A DNA stretch of 64,000 nt from Enterococcus sp. DIV2402 (lineage in GTDB: Bacteria; Bacillota; Bacilli; Lactobacillales; Enterococcaceae), in NCBI RefSeq assembly GCF_017426705.2, contig NZ_CP147251.1, positions 817,501-881,500 of the forward strand. Direction: 5' to 3'. The first letter of the stretch is position 1; each line of letters begins with the position of its first letter. The notes beneath the pieces are model-generated. The model worked only from the letters and a program-made list of their open reading frames with translations. It was not told the DNA's origin and made no database searches. Below, one piece after another: positions 42,497 through 53,645 of the stretch. The position numbers were made by a program, and so were the translations under genes.

Positions 42497-43301
42497 ACAA
42501 AATGAAACGATAGAGAACGTACTGCACGATATTTACAATTTGATTTTAACAAAAGGCACGCGTGAATGGGAAAGAGAACAGTTGATTATCGCCAAAGATG
42601 CATTAGCGCAAGAAATAAATGTGCAAAGTGAACTTTCAAAGTTAGAAGCAAAATTGCGACCACTAGCTTTACGAAATAACTTGACGCCGGATGTGATGGA
42701 CTTCTATTTGAAAATAACCGGCAATACTGTTGATGTGCAACAGGAGGCCTACACCAGAGATAACGATAATTTTGCGTACCAAGAACGAGCCGTTTTTGCG
42801 GGCGGTTGTTTTTGGTGTATGGTTGAACCATTTGAAACCCAAGCTGGTATTGTATCGGTCTTATCTGGTTATACTGGCGGAAAAATAGAACATCCAACGT
42901 ATGATCAAGTTAGTAGTGGATTATCGGGTCACGTAGAAGCAGTCGAAATTATTTTTGATCAGCGAATAATCAGTTATCGTGATTTGGTGGAACTATATTG
43001 GCAAATTACTGACCCAACGGATGCTTTTGGGCAGTTTCAAGATCGTGGAAATCACTATCATCCCATCATTTTTGTTCAAGATCATCAGCAACGACAAATT
43101 GCTGAACAATCCAAAGCAGAACTAGCCTTCAACTATAGCCAACCCATTGTAACAGAAATTCGCCAAGCCGAAACTTTTTGGCCAGCAGAAAATTACCATC
43201 AAGCCTTTTATAAAAAACAACCGAAACGCTACAAGGCGATAAAACGAGCACGTCAACAATTGCTTTTTTATCAAACGATTAAACGCAAACTACATGGATA
43301 G
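42489..43301 (+). CDS. msrA: Peptide-methionine (S)-S-oxide reductase with an N-terminal immunity-like domain
   Basis: About 270 residues. The MsrA domain occupies ~100-255 with the catalytic motif [39 protein letters not shown], and a [13 protein letters not shown] segment. The first ~85 residues are an extra helical domain ([45 protein letters not shown]) that resembles enterocin A immunity proteins. The ATG at 42489 overlaps the upstream stop; ATG 42468 with AGGA is also possible. The usual C-terminal resolving cysteines are not seen; the tail is Lys/Arg/Gln-rich. Confidence 0.88.
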   Translation: MNKQNETIENVLHDIYNLILTKGTREWEREQLIIAKDALAQEINVQSELSKLEAKLRPLALRNNLTPDVMDFYLKITGNTVDVQQEAYTRDNDNFAYQERAVFAGGCFWCMVEPFETQAGIVSVLSGYTGGKIEHPTYDQVSSGLSGHVEAVEIIFDQRIISYRDLVELYWQITDPTDAFGQFQDRGNHYHPIIFVQDHQQRQIAEQSKAELAFNYSQPIVTEIRQAETFWPAENYHQAFYKKQPKRYKAIKRARQQLLFYQTIKRKLHG

Positions 43302-43303
43302 CA

Positions 43304-43341
43304 TACCCCAAGGAAAACGCTAAGACTTTCCTTGGGGTATT
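43304..43341 (+). terminator. Hairpin after msrA
   Basis: ATACCCCAAGGAAA pairs with TTTCCTTGGGGTAT almost perfectly. There is no T tract, so it may be a weak terminator or a 3'-end stabiliser. Confidence 0.55.
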
Positions 43342-43374
43342 GATTGATAATAAAGAAAAACAAGGAGTATTTTT

Positions 43375-44196
43375 ATGACACGCACAACCTTTTCTTTGGA
43401 AGTTGTTCCGCCCAATGACCGTTTTTCCTATGAAGAAGTGGCACAATGTTCGGCACAGCTTGCCAAATTGCAGCCAGCATTTATCGGAATACCAAGCATT
43501 GATAAGACTAAAATTGAACAAACTCTCCAACTGGCAGGTTATATTCAGCAAACATTAGCAATTGAAGCGTTACCTCACTTACCCGCCCGTTTTATGACAA
43601 AAAAACAAGTCCAGCAGGCTTTGGCATTGTTACAAGAACAGGACGTTTTTCAATTGTTAGCAGTCAGTGGTGAAGTTACTGCGAAGGACGTGCCAACGGG
43701 TGAATTTCAGTTTGCGAATGAATTAAGTTATTATATCAATGAACAGACCACGCAATTTACTGTGATGGGAACATGCCACCCAGAACACATGACGAATCAA
43801 GAAACAGCACGAATAGAAGTAGCATATCTTCAACAAAAGGTACAAGATGGCTGTCAACAATTCCTCACGCAATTATTTTTTGAAAATGACGGTTTTTATC
43901 GATTGCATGAAGTGTATGACCATTATTTAAACTTGCCGTTATTGGTAGGTGTATTACCGATTCTTAGTTATTCACAAGTACTTAACATGGCGACACGCAA
44001 TCAACTAGCTATTCCTAGAAAATTAGCCATTATTTTGGAAAAATATCAATACAAGCCACTATCTATGCGGGCAGCAGGAATCGATTATACACTGCATCAA
44101 ATAGACGAATTACTTACGCATCGGGTAGATGGCATTCATTTGTTTACGATGAACGATGTAGACGCTACCCAAGAAATTCATCGAAGTTTTTGGTAA
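43375..44196 (+). CDS. metF: Methylenetetrahydrofolate reductase-like protein (MetF)
   Basis: A 273-residue TIM-barrel flavoprotein of the MetF family. FSLEVVPPND carries the catalytic glutamate, VMGTCHPEHM the substrate-loop region, and QFLTQLFFENDGFYRL the central conserved strand. It should reduce 5,10-methylene-THF to 5-methyl-THF. The sequence is divergent and slightly shorter than typical MetF (about 290), and no metE, metH or metK is adjacent, so its role is a family-level call. AAGGAG precedes the ATG. Confidence 0.78.
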   Translation: MTRTTFSLEVVPPNDRFSYEEVAQCSAQLAKLQPAFIGIPSIDKTKIEQTLQLAGYIQQTLAIEALPHLPARFMTKKQVQQALALLQEQDVFQLLAVSGEVTAKDVPTGEFQFANELSYYINEQTTQFTVMGTCHPEHMTNQETARIEVAYLQQKVQDGCQQFLTQLFFENDGFYRLHEVYDHYLNLPLLVGVLPILSYSQVLNMATRNQLAIPRKLAIILEKYQYKPLSMRAAGIDYTLHQIDELLTHRVDGIHLFTMNDVDATQEIHRSFW

Positions 44197-44212
44197 AAAG
44201 TACGCTAATAGA

Positions 44213-44297
44213 AAAAACAATCCGAACGATAAGGTAAAGCATGGCGCACATTCTTGAGAAGATGCGATTAAACCTGCTTTCTATCATTCGGATTGTT
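44213..44297. terminator. Long palindromic terminator, repeat copy B
   Basis: Outer stem CAATCCGAACGATA/TATCATTCGGATTG, second stem AAAGCA/TGCTTT and an apical CGCA..TTCTT/AAGA..TGCG hairpin, with T runs on both strands. It separates the convergent metF and Ig-like protein genes and shares its tip with copies A and C. Confidence 0.8.
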
Positions 44298-44330
44298 TTT
44301 TGGTATTTTTAGTTTATAAAGGTTAGTTGC

Positions 44331-45722
44331 TTAATCTTCCCAGCCGCACAAATCGTAACCAGCACTTTTCGCTTGGTTTTCGGTCATCGAAGAAATTGAA
44401 TGCGCATTTTTTAAACCACGACAATGCGCATCATAGTGGTATTTTTTACCAGATTTAGGAGCAATATAGACAGTTTTACCGATTGGCTTGGTAGCATTAA
44501 CGTTAATTGTCACAGAAGATGTTTTTTTACCATCTTTGGTTGTAACGGTAATGGTCGTTTTGCCTGCTTTTTTGCCAGTAATTTTACCATTGGCATCAAT
44601 AGTAGCGACCTTGGTATTTGAAGATTTCCAGGTTACACCTTTATTGCTAGCATTGGTTGGATTAAATGTTGCTTTAACTGTAGTTGTTTTACCGACCATA
44701 ATTGTTTTGGTTGGAGCATTGATACTAACACTTTTAACAGCTACTTTTTTGGCTTGAACTGTAACAGTGACTTTGGCTGTTTTTTTACCATCAGTTGTGG
44801 TTGCTGTGATAGTTGCTTTGCCTGCTTTTTTGCCAGTAATCTTTCCTTTGCTATCAACAGTGGCAATTTTTGAATCAGAAGACTTCCAAGAAACTGTTTT
44901 GATGGTAGCGTTAGTAGGTTTTATCGACGCAGTGGCAGTTGTCGTTGCACCAACTTCAATTGTTTTAGAGGTAGGCGAGACAGAAACACTCGTGACACTT
45001 CGATTTTTGACAGTAATTTTTGATGTAGCTGATTTTGCATTGTTACTTTTAGCAGTAATTGTTGCTGAACCAGCTTTTTTAGCAGTAACCTTACCTTTAG
45101 AGTCGACCGTTGCGACCGATGTATTTGAGCTTGTCCAAGTAACAGTTTTATTTAATGTGTTATTTGGTGCTACTGTGGCATTTAACGTCGCTGTTTCGTT
45201 AACATATAGTGTTTTTTCCTTTTGCGAAAGCGTCACACTAGCAACAGCTGGTAAAACAGAAGCAGTAAAGTGATAGTTTTTGGCTTGTGTTAAATTTTGT
45301 GTATTTTTAAAGCTAAAATAATATTTTCCTTTAGGTAACGTCTGTTTGACCAGTATTTGCGAAGTGGCATTAGACACTTTTTTAGCATTGATTAGCACGT
45401 TACCAGCACTATTGCTTAATTGAAAAGTCGCGAGTTGTTCATTGGTTTTTCCCGTGCCATTAAAGATGAGTTGAATATCACTAGTTGTATTTAGCGTAAG
45501 AGCATAGACATCCGTATCTTGTTTTCCAGAAAAATTCCCCTGTATTTTTCTGCCTAAAACAAGATTATTTGCGCGTGCATTGTCGCCGTTAAATTCTTTT
45601 TCAGAGATAACGGGACTAGTTGCTGCATCTACAGCAACAGAGGTAGGAACAGCGATAAAACTTGCAAAGAGACCGGCCAACAAAACCTGATTTAACACTT
45701 TTTTCCATTGAATTATTTTCAT
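44331..45722 (-). CDS. Secreted protein with PPC-like domain and three Big_2 Ig-like repeats
   Basis: A 463-residue protein. A signal peptide (cleavage near VDAATS, residue ~34) precedes a PPC-like beta domain (~45-155), three bacterial Ig-like Big_2 domains of about 83 residues each (~160-410) with the repeated VTWxSSNxxVATVDSKGKVTxKKAG pattern, and a C-terminal module YIAPKSGKKYHYDAHCRGL...AGYDLCGWE with two cysteines and two histidines. No LPXTG anchor or transmembrane tail, so it is likely secreted or wall-associated without covalent attachment. Function unknown; adhesion or carbohydrate binding is possible. Confidence 0.82.
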   Translation of the reverse strand: MKIIQWKKVLNQVLLAGLFASFIAVPTSVAVDAATSPVISEKEFNGDNARANNLVLGRKIQGNFSGKQDTDVYALTLNTTSDIQLIFNGTGKTNEQLATFQLSNSAGNVLINAKKVSNATSQILVKQTLPKGKYYFSFKNTQNLTQAKNYHFTASVLPAVASVTLSQKEKTLYVNETATLNATVAPNNTLNKTVTWTSSNTSVATVDSKGKVTAKKAGSATITAKSNNAKSATSKITVKNRSVTSVSVSPTSKTIEVGATTTATASIKPTNATIKTVSWKSSDSKIATVDSKGKITGKKAGKATITATTTDGKKTAKVTVTVQAKKVAVKSVSINAPTKTIMVGKTTTVKATFNPTNASNKGVTWKSSNTKVATIDANGKITGKKAGKTTITVTTKDGKKTSSVTINVNATKPIGKTVYIAPKSGKKYHYDAHCRGLKNAHSISSMTENQAKSAGYDLCGWED

Positions 45723-45883
45723 ATTTTTACTCCCTTTCTTTTGGTTTCACTTGAAGTATAGCTCATATGAAATAATAAAGCATTAAGAAATTTAAGAAAA
45801 AATGTGAAATGAAAAAAAGTACGTATATTAGTAAATAAGTCCAGTAAAAAAAGCACCACGACAGTAGCTGTCATGGCGAGAAG

Positions 45884-46786
45884 TTATTTCATAAATTTAC
45901 GAAGTATCCATGATAAGATAAACCAAATAATGGTACTCATAGCAATTGTGATAAGCCATCCGGACGTATTATTTTCTAACGGTAATGGCATATTCATACC
46001 AAAAAATCCCGTAATAATAGTGGGAATCGTTAATAATACCGAAAGGACAGTTAAGATGCGCATGGTATCATTCAGTGTGTTGTTTAAGACATTATTATAG
46101 GTACCAGACAGCTGTTGTAAAATTTGGGCAGACAACCGAGTCATTTCAACTAATTGTCTTGCTTCAATCACGACATCTTCTAGCTGTTCTTTTTCGCTTG
46201 GAGAGAGCGTTTTATATACCGCGTGTGAACGGATTTGTTCAAGTAAGACAGTATTTTGTTTAGAGGCAGCAACTAAATAAACAATCCCAATTTCTAGGTC
46301 AGATAATAACAATAAATTTTGTTTACTCGTTTTTTCTTTTAATTTATGATTGACAGAAATGCGAGACTCATCCATTTCTTCAATATAAGGAAAAAATAAA
46401 TCTGTGATTAAAAATAAGCTGCTAAACAAAAAACTAAATAAGGTGCTGTCAGGAAACTTATCTAGATATTTCTCCATTTCTTGAAAAATATAGTGGGTTT
46501 TTTCGTTAGTTACAGTGATTAATTGATTGTCTTTTACGATAAAGGTCATAGGTAACGTTTCATAGTGGTTATCATTTTTTTCTCTATTAGGTACATTGAA
46601 AATAACAACGAGAGTCTGGGTGATTTGATCATAATCTAAATGAGCACGTTCATTTTTATCCAGTGTGTAATCAATCACTTCACTATCAATCCCATAATTT
46701 TTGTAAAGTGTACGTAATTCAGCTCGTGACTGCGTGTTTAAATTAACCCACGTGTTTTCCATTCCAAATGCTTTTTTTGTTATCAT
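45884..46786 (-). CDS. CorA-family magnesium transporter
   Basis: A 300-residue protein. The long N-terminal cytosolic helical funnel is followed by two C-terminal membrane helices, with the signature GFFGMNMPLP (GMN motif) between them. CorA proteins are pentameric Mg2+ channels; the divergent N-terminal part resembles the YfjQ-like branch. The ATG at 46786 lies six bases after AGGTG; an in-frame GTG at 46795 overlaps that site. Monocistronic. Confidence 0.88.
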   Translation of the reverse strand: MITKKAFGMENTWVNLNTQSRAELRTLYKNYGIDSEVIDYTLDKNERAHLDYDQITQTLVVIFNVPNREKNDNHYETLPMTFIVKDNQLITVTNEKTHYIFQEMEKYLDKFPDSTLFSFLFSSLFLITDLFFPYIEEMDESRISVNHKLKEKTSKQNLLLLSDLEIGIVYLVAASKQNTVLLEQIRSHAVYKTLSPSEKEQLEDVVIEARQLVEMTRLSAQILQQLSGTYNNVLNNTLNDTMRILTVLSVLLTIPTIITGFFGMNMPLPLENNTSGWLITIAMSTIIWFILSWILRKFMK

Positions 46787-47041
46787 GTGTTTCACCTGCT
46801 TCTGTTTTTAGCAATACGCTGTATTCTAGCAAGGGTTTCTAGAAAAAACAAGTAAAGGCATAGTTTCTATTTCTTCCATCAACTTAATTAGTGGATTCCC
46901 TTACAACATAAAATGACAAAAATCTTTTATAATTTTAGTGATTTACGGTTGTATATTTCGCTGATTTCTGTTTGAATTATACAAGAGAATTTTAGTTTTT
47001 GTAGGTGCAAGTTTTTAATTTAGGTGAGGGGTAAGAGAATA
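46787..47041 (+). other. Intergenic gap between corA-like and DUF1846 genes
   Basis: About 255 A/T-rich bases separate the divergent genes. A TATACA at 46978-46983 is a possible -10 for the DUF1846 gene, without a convincing -35. No RNA gene or reading frame with a ribosome binding site was found. Confidence 0.4.
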
Positions 47042-48553
47042 GTGAAAAAAATTGGCTTTGATCCACAGAAGTATATTGAAGAACAATCGAAGTATATTTT
47101 AGAGCGTGTGAACAATTATGATAAATTGTATTTAGAATTTGGTGGAAAACTAATCGGTGACATGCATGCAAAACGTGTCTTACCTGGTTTTGATCAAGAT
47201 GCAAAAATCAAGTTGTTGCACAAACTAAAAGATAAAACAGAAATTATTATTTGCGTATTTGCAGGTGACATTGAGCGAAATAAAATTCGTGGTGATTATG
47301 GCATTACGTACGATATGGATATTATGCGTTTGATTGATGAGTTAAGTGAATATGAATTGGCGGTAAACAGCGTGGTTATTACACGTTATAACGGTCAACC
47401 ATCTACAAAAATCTTTATCAATAAATTGAAACAACGTGGCATTAAAGTCTTCACGCATGGTGAAATTGAAGGTTATCCAGTCAATGTTGATAAAATTGTT
47501 AGTGATGAAGGCTTTGGGATAAATGAATACATTCCAACAACGAAACCAATTGTCGTAGTCACTGGACCTGGTGCAGGTAGTGGGAAATTAGCTACTTGTT
47601 TGAATCAGCTATACCACGAAAGTCGTCATGGAAATACAGGTGGCTATTCTAAATTTGAAACTTTCCCAGTGTGGAATGTGCCATTAAAACATCCATTAAA
47701 TATTGCTTATGAAGCAGCTACAGTTGATTTAAAAGATGTGAATATGATTGATTCGTTCCATTTTGATTATTATGGTGAAGTAGCGATTAACTATAATCGC
47801 GATTTAGAAACTTTCCCAATCATCAAGCGTACGATTGAACGTATCACAGGCAAAGAATCAGAATTTCATTCGCCAACAGATATGGGTGTGAACCGTGTTG
47901 GTTTTGGAATTATCGATGATGAAGTGGTACAAGAAGCATCCAAACAAGAAATTATCCGTCGTTATTTCGAAACTGCTGCAAATTATAAAAAAGGAATCAC
48001 TGATATTGATACGTTAAATCGTATTCAAATCATTATGGAAGAAATTGATTTACGTCCTGAAGATCGTCCATGTGTGAAACCTGCCAGAGATTACGCAGAA
48101 GAATTAAAAACAAAAGATTGGGATCAAGAATTTGTCCCGCCAGTGATGGCATTGGAGTTATCTGACGGTCAAATTATTACCGGGCGTGGTTCTGATTTAA
48201 TGGATGCAAGTGCAGCAGCGATTTTAAATGCAATTAAAAAATTAGCCAATATTGGCGATGAAATTTTGTTGTTATCACCAAATATTTTAGAACCAATTCA
48301 AAAACTAAAAGCAAACGAATTATCTGGCCGTATTACTTCTTTAAATACTTCAGAGATTTTAATTGCTTTATCCATCAGCGCAGTAACAAATCCAACTGCA
48401 CAATTAGCATATGATAAATTAACAGAGCTAAAAGATACGCAAGCTCATTCAACAGTTATCTTTAATAAAGATGATGAACAAGTGTTACGTAATTTAGGAA
48501 TTTCTTTCACTTGTGATCCGATTTACCCTTCAAAAAATTTATTTTATGTATAA
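47042..48553 (+). CDS. DUF1846 family protein
   Basis: A 503-residue protein of the DUF1846 family, conserved in Bacillota and Actinobacteria. Start at GTG 47042 gives the family-typical [19 protein letters not shown]; an upstream in-frame GTG lies in the ribosome-binding region GAGGGG. Motifs: [12 protein letters not shown], a nucleotide-binding-like [13 protein letters not shown] near residue 180, and [22 protein letters not shown]. The glycine loop suggests nucleotide binding; the biochemical role is not established. Monocistronic with terminator. Confidence 0.9.
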   Translation: MKKIGFDPQKYIEEQSKYILERVNNYDKLYLEFGGKLIGDMHAKRVLPGFDQDAKIKLLHKLKDKTEIIICVFAGDIERNKIRGDYGITYDMDIMRLIDELSEYELAVNSVVITRYNGQPSTKIFINKLKQRGIKVFTHGEIEGYPVNVDKIVSDEGFGINEYIPTTKPIVVVTGPGAGSGKLATCLNQLYHESRHGNTGGYSKFETFPVWNVPLKHPLNIAYEAATVDLKDVNMIDSFHFDYYGEVAINYNRDLETFPIIKRTIERITGKESEFHSPTDMGVNRVGFGIIDDEVVQEASKQEIIRRYFETAANYKKGITDIDTLNRIQIIMEEIDLRPEDRPCVKPARDYAEELKTKDWDQEFVPPVMALELSDGQIITGRGSDLMDASAAAILNAIKKLANIGDEILLLSPNILEPIQKLKANELSGRITSLNTSEILIALSISAVTNPTAQLAYDKLTELKDTQAHSTVIFNKDDEQVLRNLGISFTCDPIYPSKNLFYV

Positions 48554-48557
48554 AAAC

Positions 48558-48596
48558 AAACCGTCTTTTGAGTAAAATACTCTAAAGACGGTTTTT
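48558..48596. terminator. Bidirectional terminator
   Basis: AAACCGTCTTT pairs with AAAGACGGTTT over a 15-base loop; serves the DUF1846 gene and the convergent dehydrogenase gene. Confidence 0.88.
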
Positions 48597-48597
48597 A

Positions 48598-49602
48598 TTA
48601 ATTTGCGGGTAGTTCAATAATTGCTTTGGTGATGCCGTAAGTAGGGTAATTTGCTAAGATATCGGGAACTTCTTCCAACGTAATTTTGTGAGACAACAAC
48701 GGCGTAAGTTGGATTTTTTGTTGATTCAATAATTGAACGGCTTTTGATAAGGTAAATGGATTGATAAAGGAACTAGTAATCTTTAATTCTTTACTGAATA
48801 TATCATAAGCAGGAATCGTGATTTCGGTATCTGGAGAAGGAACGCCAAATAATAAAACGTTTGCCCCTTTACCTGCTAAAGAAATAGCCGTTTCACTCGT
48901 GACTTTTTTACCAACGCATTCCACTACCAAATCAAACTTTTCTGAAATGTCATCGGCTGTTCGATACACTTCATCTGCACCTAATGCACGCAGTTGTTCA
49001 TGTTTGTCAGTGTTTAATTCGCAAACACTGACTTTTGCTGGGGAATATAAGCGAGTAGTTTGTAAAAATAACGAGCCAATAAAACCACCGCCAATAATTA
49101 AGATGTTTGTTTCAGGAGTAATTGGGTCAATTTGATCAAAGCCATGTAAGACACAACTTAAAGGTTCAACCATAGCGCCATGTTCGAAAGGAATTTCAGG
49201 ATTTAATTTCAAACAAGCAGTCGCTGGAGCCGCACAATATTCTGCCATGCCACCATTACGAGTGACGCCTAATGCAGATAAATGGTCACATAGTTGAACG
49301 CGCCCTTGTCGGCAATAATCACAATGTCCACAATAAATATTCGGATCAATGGCTACATGGTCACCGACTGTTAATTCTGTCACTTCTGCACCGATTTTAA
49401 CAATTTCTCCAGCAAATTCATGCCCTAAAATCACCGGTGGAGTAACTTCTGCTGAACCGGGTTCTCCATTAAAAATATGCACATCAGTTCCACAAATTCC
49501 ACAAAATTTAACATTTACTAACACTTCATTTGCGGCAATTTCAGGAATAGATTGCTCTTGTATTGCCATTTTTTCTTTTCCAGTTAATACTAATGCTTTC
49601 AT
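48598..49602 (-). CDS. Zinc-dependent medium-chain alcohol/polyol dehydrogenase
   Basis: A 334-residue MDR enzyme. Catalytic zinc ligands are Cys37 (GICGTD) and His61-Glu62 (GHE); the structural zinc is held by Cys91, 94, 97 and 105. The NAD-binding GGGFIGSLF follows. It resembles sorbitol/threonine-type dehydrogenases; the substrate is unknown. A catabolite-response-like site overlaps its promoter, so glucose repression is inferred. It is divergent from the alpha-glucoside operon. Confidence 0.88.
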   Translation of the reverse strand: MKALVLTGKEKMAIQEQSIPEIAANEVLVNVKFCGICGTDVHIFNGEPGSAEVTPPVILGHEFAGEIVKIGAEVTELTVGDHVAIDPNIYCGHCDYCRQGRVQLCDHLSALGVTRNGGMAEYCAAPATACLKLNPEIPFEHGAMVEPLSCVLHGFDQIDPITPETNILIIGGGFIGSLFLQTTRLYSPAKVSVCELNTDKHEQLRALGADEVYRTADDISEKFDLVVECVGKKVTSETAISLAGKGANVLLFGVPSPDTEITIPAYDIFSKELKITSSFINPFTLSKAVQLLNQQKIQLTPLLSHKITLEEVPDILANYPTYGITKAIIELPAN

Positions 49603-49633
49603 TGATAATCTCTCCTTTTATAAGTATGAAGTT

Positions 49634-49661
49634 ATTTTATTCTATCTTAAAACGGTTTCAA
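49634..49661 (-). promoter_or_regulatory. Dehydrogenase promoter with overlapping catabolite-response element
   Basis: Minus strand: TTGAAA (49656-49661), 16-base spacer, TAAAAT (49634-49639). TTAAAACGGTTTCA (49647-49660) matches the cre consensus TGNAANCGNWNNCA except for the second base and overlaps the -35 and spacer, a position suited to CcpA repression. Confidence 0.6.
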
Positions 49662-49757
49662 TTAGGGTGTTTTTTTAGAAAAAAAGCGGGAAAATTTTCC
49701 AAAGTCTGACACATAGATTCAAAATCGTAAACGAGGATTCTAAAGCGTTTGCGCCTA

Positions 49758-49786
49758 TTGAAGCGTACGAGAAAGCTTGTTATAAC
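49758..49786 (+). promoter_or_regulatory. Promoter of the alpha-glucoside operon
   Basis: TTGAAG (49758-49763), 17-base spacer, TATAAC (49781-49786). Just upstream AAAGCGTTTG (49742-49751) is a poor cre-like match; TCGTAAACGA (49726-49735) is a small palindrome. Confidence 0.6.
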
Positions 49787-49797
49787 TCTAAGTGTAA

Positions 49798-51159
<1,362 letters not shown>

Positions 51160-51167
51160 CTTAGTTG

Positions 51168-51200
51168 GATAGAAGGTAGCTGATGATGCCTTCTATCTTT
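51168..51200 (+). terminator. Intercistronic hairpin between the GH4 and permease genes
   Basis: GATAGAAGG pairs with CCTTCTATC over a 12-base loop, followed by only four T residues. A partial terminator or an mRNA-end stabiliser that lowers permease relative to hydrolase expression is plausible. Confidence 0.5.
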
Positions 51201-51239
51201 TAATCAAAAATGAAAAGGGATACAAGGAGGAAAAAAGTT

Positions 51240-52814
51240 ATGATGGAGAAGTTTCAAAAATTTGGTGGAGCAATCTTCACGCCCGTTTTATTATTTACAT
51301 TTTCAGGTATTATGGTTGCGTTAAGTATTGTCTTCACTAATCCCATGCTTGTTGGTTCGTTAGCCAATGAAGGAACGTTATGGACGAATGTCTGGACGAT
51401 TTTCCAAAATGGTGCATGGACGGTTTTTAATCAAATGGAAATCTTATTTGCAATCGGTTTGCCATTAGGATTAGCGAAAAAGGCAACCGGACGTGCTGCG
51501 TTGGAATCATTTGTTTTATATATTACATTTACTTATTTTGTTAGTTCATTTATTCAGTTGTTTGGTCCATTTTTTGGCGTTGACTTTAATGCAGAAGTTG
51601 GTGGCGATAGTGGCTTAAAAATGATTGCCGGCATTAAAACATTAGATACAGGTGTCTTAGGGGCTATCTTAGTCGCAGCTGTAGTAGTTTGGGTTCACAA
51701 TCGTTATTTTGATAAAAAACTCCCCGACTGGTTAGGTATTTTCCAAGGATCAGCTTTTGTTTGTATCGTAGGATTTTTTGTGATGTTTCTCTTGGCATTT
51801 GCTACTTGCTTGATTTGGCCAAAAATTCAATCAGGCATTGGTTCATTACAACATTTAATGGCGAATTCGGGAATTTTTGGTGTGTGGCTTTATACTTTTC
51901 TAGAACGGATTTTAATTCCCACTGGTTTACATCATTTCATCGCGGCACCATTCGTTTATGGACCAGCTGTTGTTGAAGGTGGTTTAACCCGTTATTGGAT
52001 GGAACATATTCATGAATTTGCACAAAGTACCAAACCAATGATTGAATTATATCCAGAAGGTGGATTTGCGTTAACAGGTAACTCCAAAATTTTTGCGCCA
52101 TTAGGGATTGCGGGTGCGTTTTATATGACTGCGAATCCTGATAAAAAGAAAAAAGTATTAACATTATTAATTCCAATTACGTTAACGGCAATTGTTGCCG
52201 GAATTACCGAACCACTGGAGTTTACGTTCTTATTTGTCGCACCGATGTTATTTGTTGTGCATGCGTTGTTAGCTGCAACTATGGCAGCTGTAATGTATCA
52301 ATTTGGTGTAGTAGGCGATTTAGGAGCGGGCTTAATTGAACAAGCTGCTAAAACATGGATTCCTTTGGCACAAAATCACTGGCAAACATATGTATTACAA
52401 TTTGTTATTGGTATTTGTTTTACGGTGCTATATTTCTTCGTTTTCCGTGCACTAATTTTAAAATTCAATTTAGCTACTCCAGGACGTGAAGAAGAGAAGG
52501 AAGAAGTAAAATTTTATAGTAAACAAGAATACCGTGAAAAACAAAAAGGAGACACAAACGAAAGTCCATTTTATGATCAAGCAGCAAGGTTTGTAGAAGC
52601 TTTAGGTGGCAAAGAAAATATTGAAACCGTCGCAAATTGTGCCACTCGTTTACGTGTGAGTGTGGCTGATGTGGAGAAACTAGCTAGTGACGGTATCTTT
52701 AGAAATCTAGGAGCTCATGGAGTTGTTCGTAAAGGGAATGCTGTTCAAGTGATTGTTGGGCTCGATGTTCCAATGGTAAAAGCACAAGTAGATCTAATTA
52801 TGAAAGGAAAATAA
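51240..52814 (+). CDS. PTS alpha-glucoside transporter subunit IICB
   Basis: A 524-residue phosphotransferase permease. The IIC domain (1-~415) has about ten helices with GLHHFIAAPFVYGPAVVEGG, ITEPLEFTFLFVAPMLF and typical PTS_EIIC features; the IIB domain (~440-524) carries the phosphocysteine in VANCATRLRVSV. No IIA is fused, so a general IIA-Glc must supply phosphate. AAGGAGG before ATG 51240 sets the start. It imports and phosphorylates the sugar cleaved by the GH4 enzyme. Confidence 0.92.
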   Translation: MMEKFQKFGGAIFTPVLLFTFSGIMVALSIVFTNPMLVGSLANEGTLWTNVWTIFQNGAWTVFNQMEILFAIGLPLGLAKKATGRAALESFVLYITFTYFVSSFIQLFGPFFGVDFNAEVGGDSGLKMIAGIKTLDTGVLGAILVAAVVVWVHNRYFDKKLPDWLGIFQGSAFVCIVGFFVMFLLAFATCLIWPKIQSGIGSLQHLMANSGIFGVWLYTFLERILIPTGLHHFIAAPFVYGPAVVEGGLTRYWMEHIHEFAQSTKPMIELYPEGGFALTGNSKIFAPLGIAGAFYMTANPDKKKKVLTLLIPITLTAIVAGITEPLEFTFLFVAPMLFVVHALLAATMAAVMYQFGVVGDLGAGLIEQAAKTWIPLAQNHWQTYVLQFVIGICFTVLYFFVFRALILKFNLATPGREEEKEEVKFYSKQEYREKQKGDTNESPFYDQAARFVEALGGKENIETVANCATRLRVSVADVEKLASDGIFRNLGAHGVVRKGNAVQVIVGLDVPMVKAQVDLIMKGK

Positions 52815-52872
52815 TTAACGCGTAATTTAGGGTGAATTTGGTATAATGGGAATAAAAAAAGGATGTTTTTAA

Positions 52873-53634
52873 ATGGATATTGAAGCACGTGCACGCGCCT
52901 ATTCACAAAATTTGAGTGAGACAGATAGAGAAATTCTTTCGTATATCTTAGAGCATAAGGAAGAAGTGACAAAATTAGGCATTGCAGAGCTGTCTCAACT
53001 CGTTCACGCTTCGAAATCCTCGATTATTCGACTAACAAAAAAACTAGAATTTAAAGGATTTTCTGAAATGAAATTCTATTTGGAACAATCGATGGATAAA
53101 CAGCAAGTATCATCCTATTCTGAACAGGCGTTAATGCAGCTGCAAAAACAAGACTTAGAACAGACCAATCGTTTGATTCAACAAACGGATTTTACCGATA
53201 TCATTTATGCGATGTATCAAGCAGAAACGATTTATTGCTATGGAACAGGATTTTCGCAAAAAAATTCATTATCAGAATTATCACAAGCAATGATGTATAA
53301 AGGAAAACGGATTTTAACGTTTCCGGCTAAACGAGAATTTGATATGAATATGCCACTGATTAGTCGGAAGGATTTAGTTATTTTTGTTTCGTTATCAGGT
53401 GAAACAGATGCAATCAAAGAAAATATTGATATGCTGACTTTGAGAAAGATACCAACTATTTCCATTACCAATCTTATTCAGAACTATCTGTCAGATAAAG
53501 CGATGTATAATTTGTTTTATTCGGCATCACCAATTTTTCTAACATCACAGATGAAAGATGAATTTTATTCATTTATTTCATTGAAATTAGTAATCGACAC
53601 CTTAATTCGTAAATATTTTGAATATGTTCGTTGA
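52873..53634 (+). CDS. MurR/RpiR family regulator of the alpha-glucoside operon
   Basis: A 253-residue regulator: N-terminal HTH_6 domain (LGIAELSQLVHASKSSIIRLTKKLEFKGFSEMKFYL) and C-terminal SIS sugar-isomerase-like domain (IYCYGTGFSQKNSLSELSQAMM...VIFVSLSGETDAIKENI) that binds a phosphosugar. It lies 58 bases after the permease gene, so control of this operon by 6-phosphoglucosides is likely. Whether it activates or represses is not visible. Confidence 0.88.
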   Translation: MDIEARARAYSQNLSETDREILSYILEHKEEVTKLGIAELSQLVHASKSSIIRLTKKLEFKGFSEMKFYLEQSMDKQQVSSYSEQALMQLQKQDLEQTNRLIQQTDFTDIIYAMYQAETIYCYGTGFSQKNSLSELSQAMMYKGKRILTFPAKREFDMNMPLISRKDLVIFVSLSGETDAIKENIDMLTLRKIPTISITNLIQNYLSDKAMYNLFYSASPIFLTSQMKDEFYSFISLKLVIDTLIRKYFEYVR

Positions 53635-53645
53635 AAGGAGTATCT

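Noticed and set aside
44424..45273. Long plus-strand reading frames of 65-168 codons opposite the Ig-like protein gene
   Set aside because: They are mirror frames of the repetitive Thr/Lys/Val-rich Big_2 repeats, have no ribosome binding sites and show repeated low-complexity hydrophobic content.
49739..49755. Second catabolite-response element in front of the GH4 gene
   Set aside because: AAAGCGTTTG has the CG core but deviates at the outer conserved TG and CA positions, so it is too weak to list as a site.
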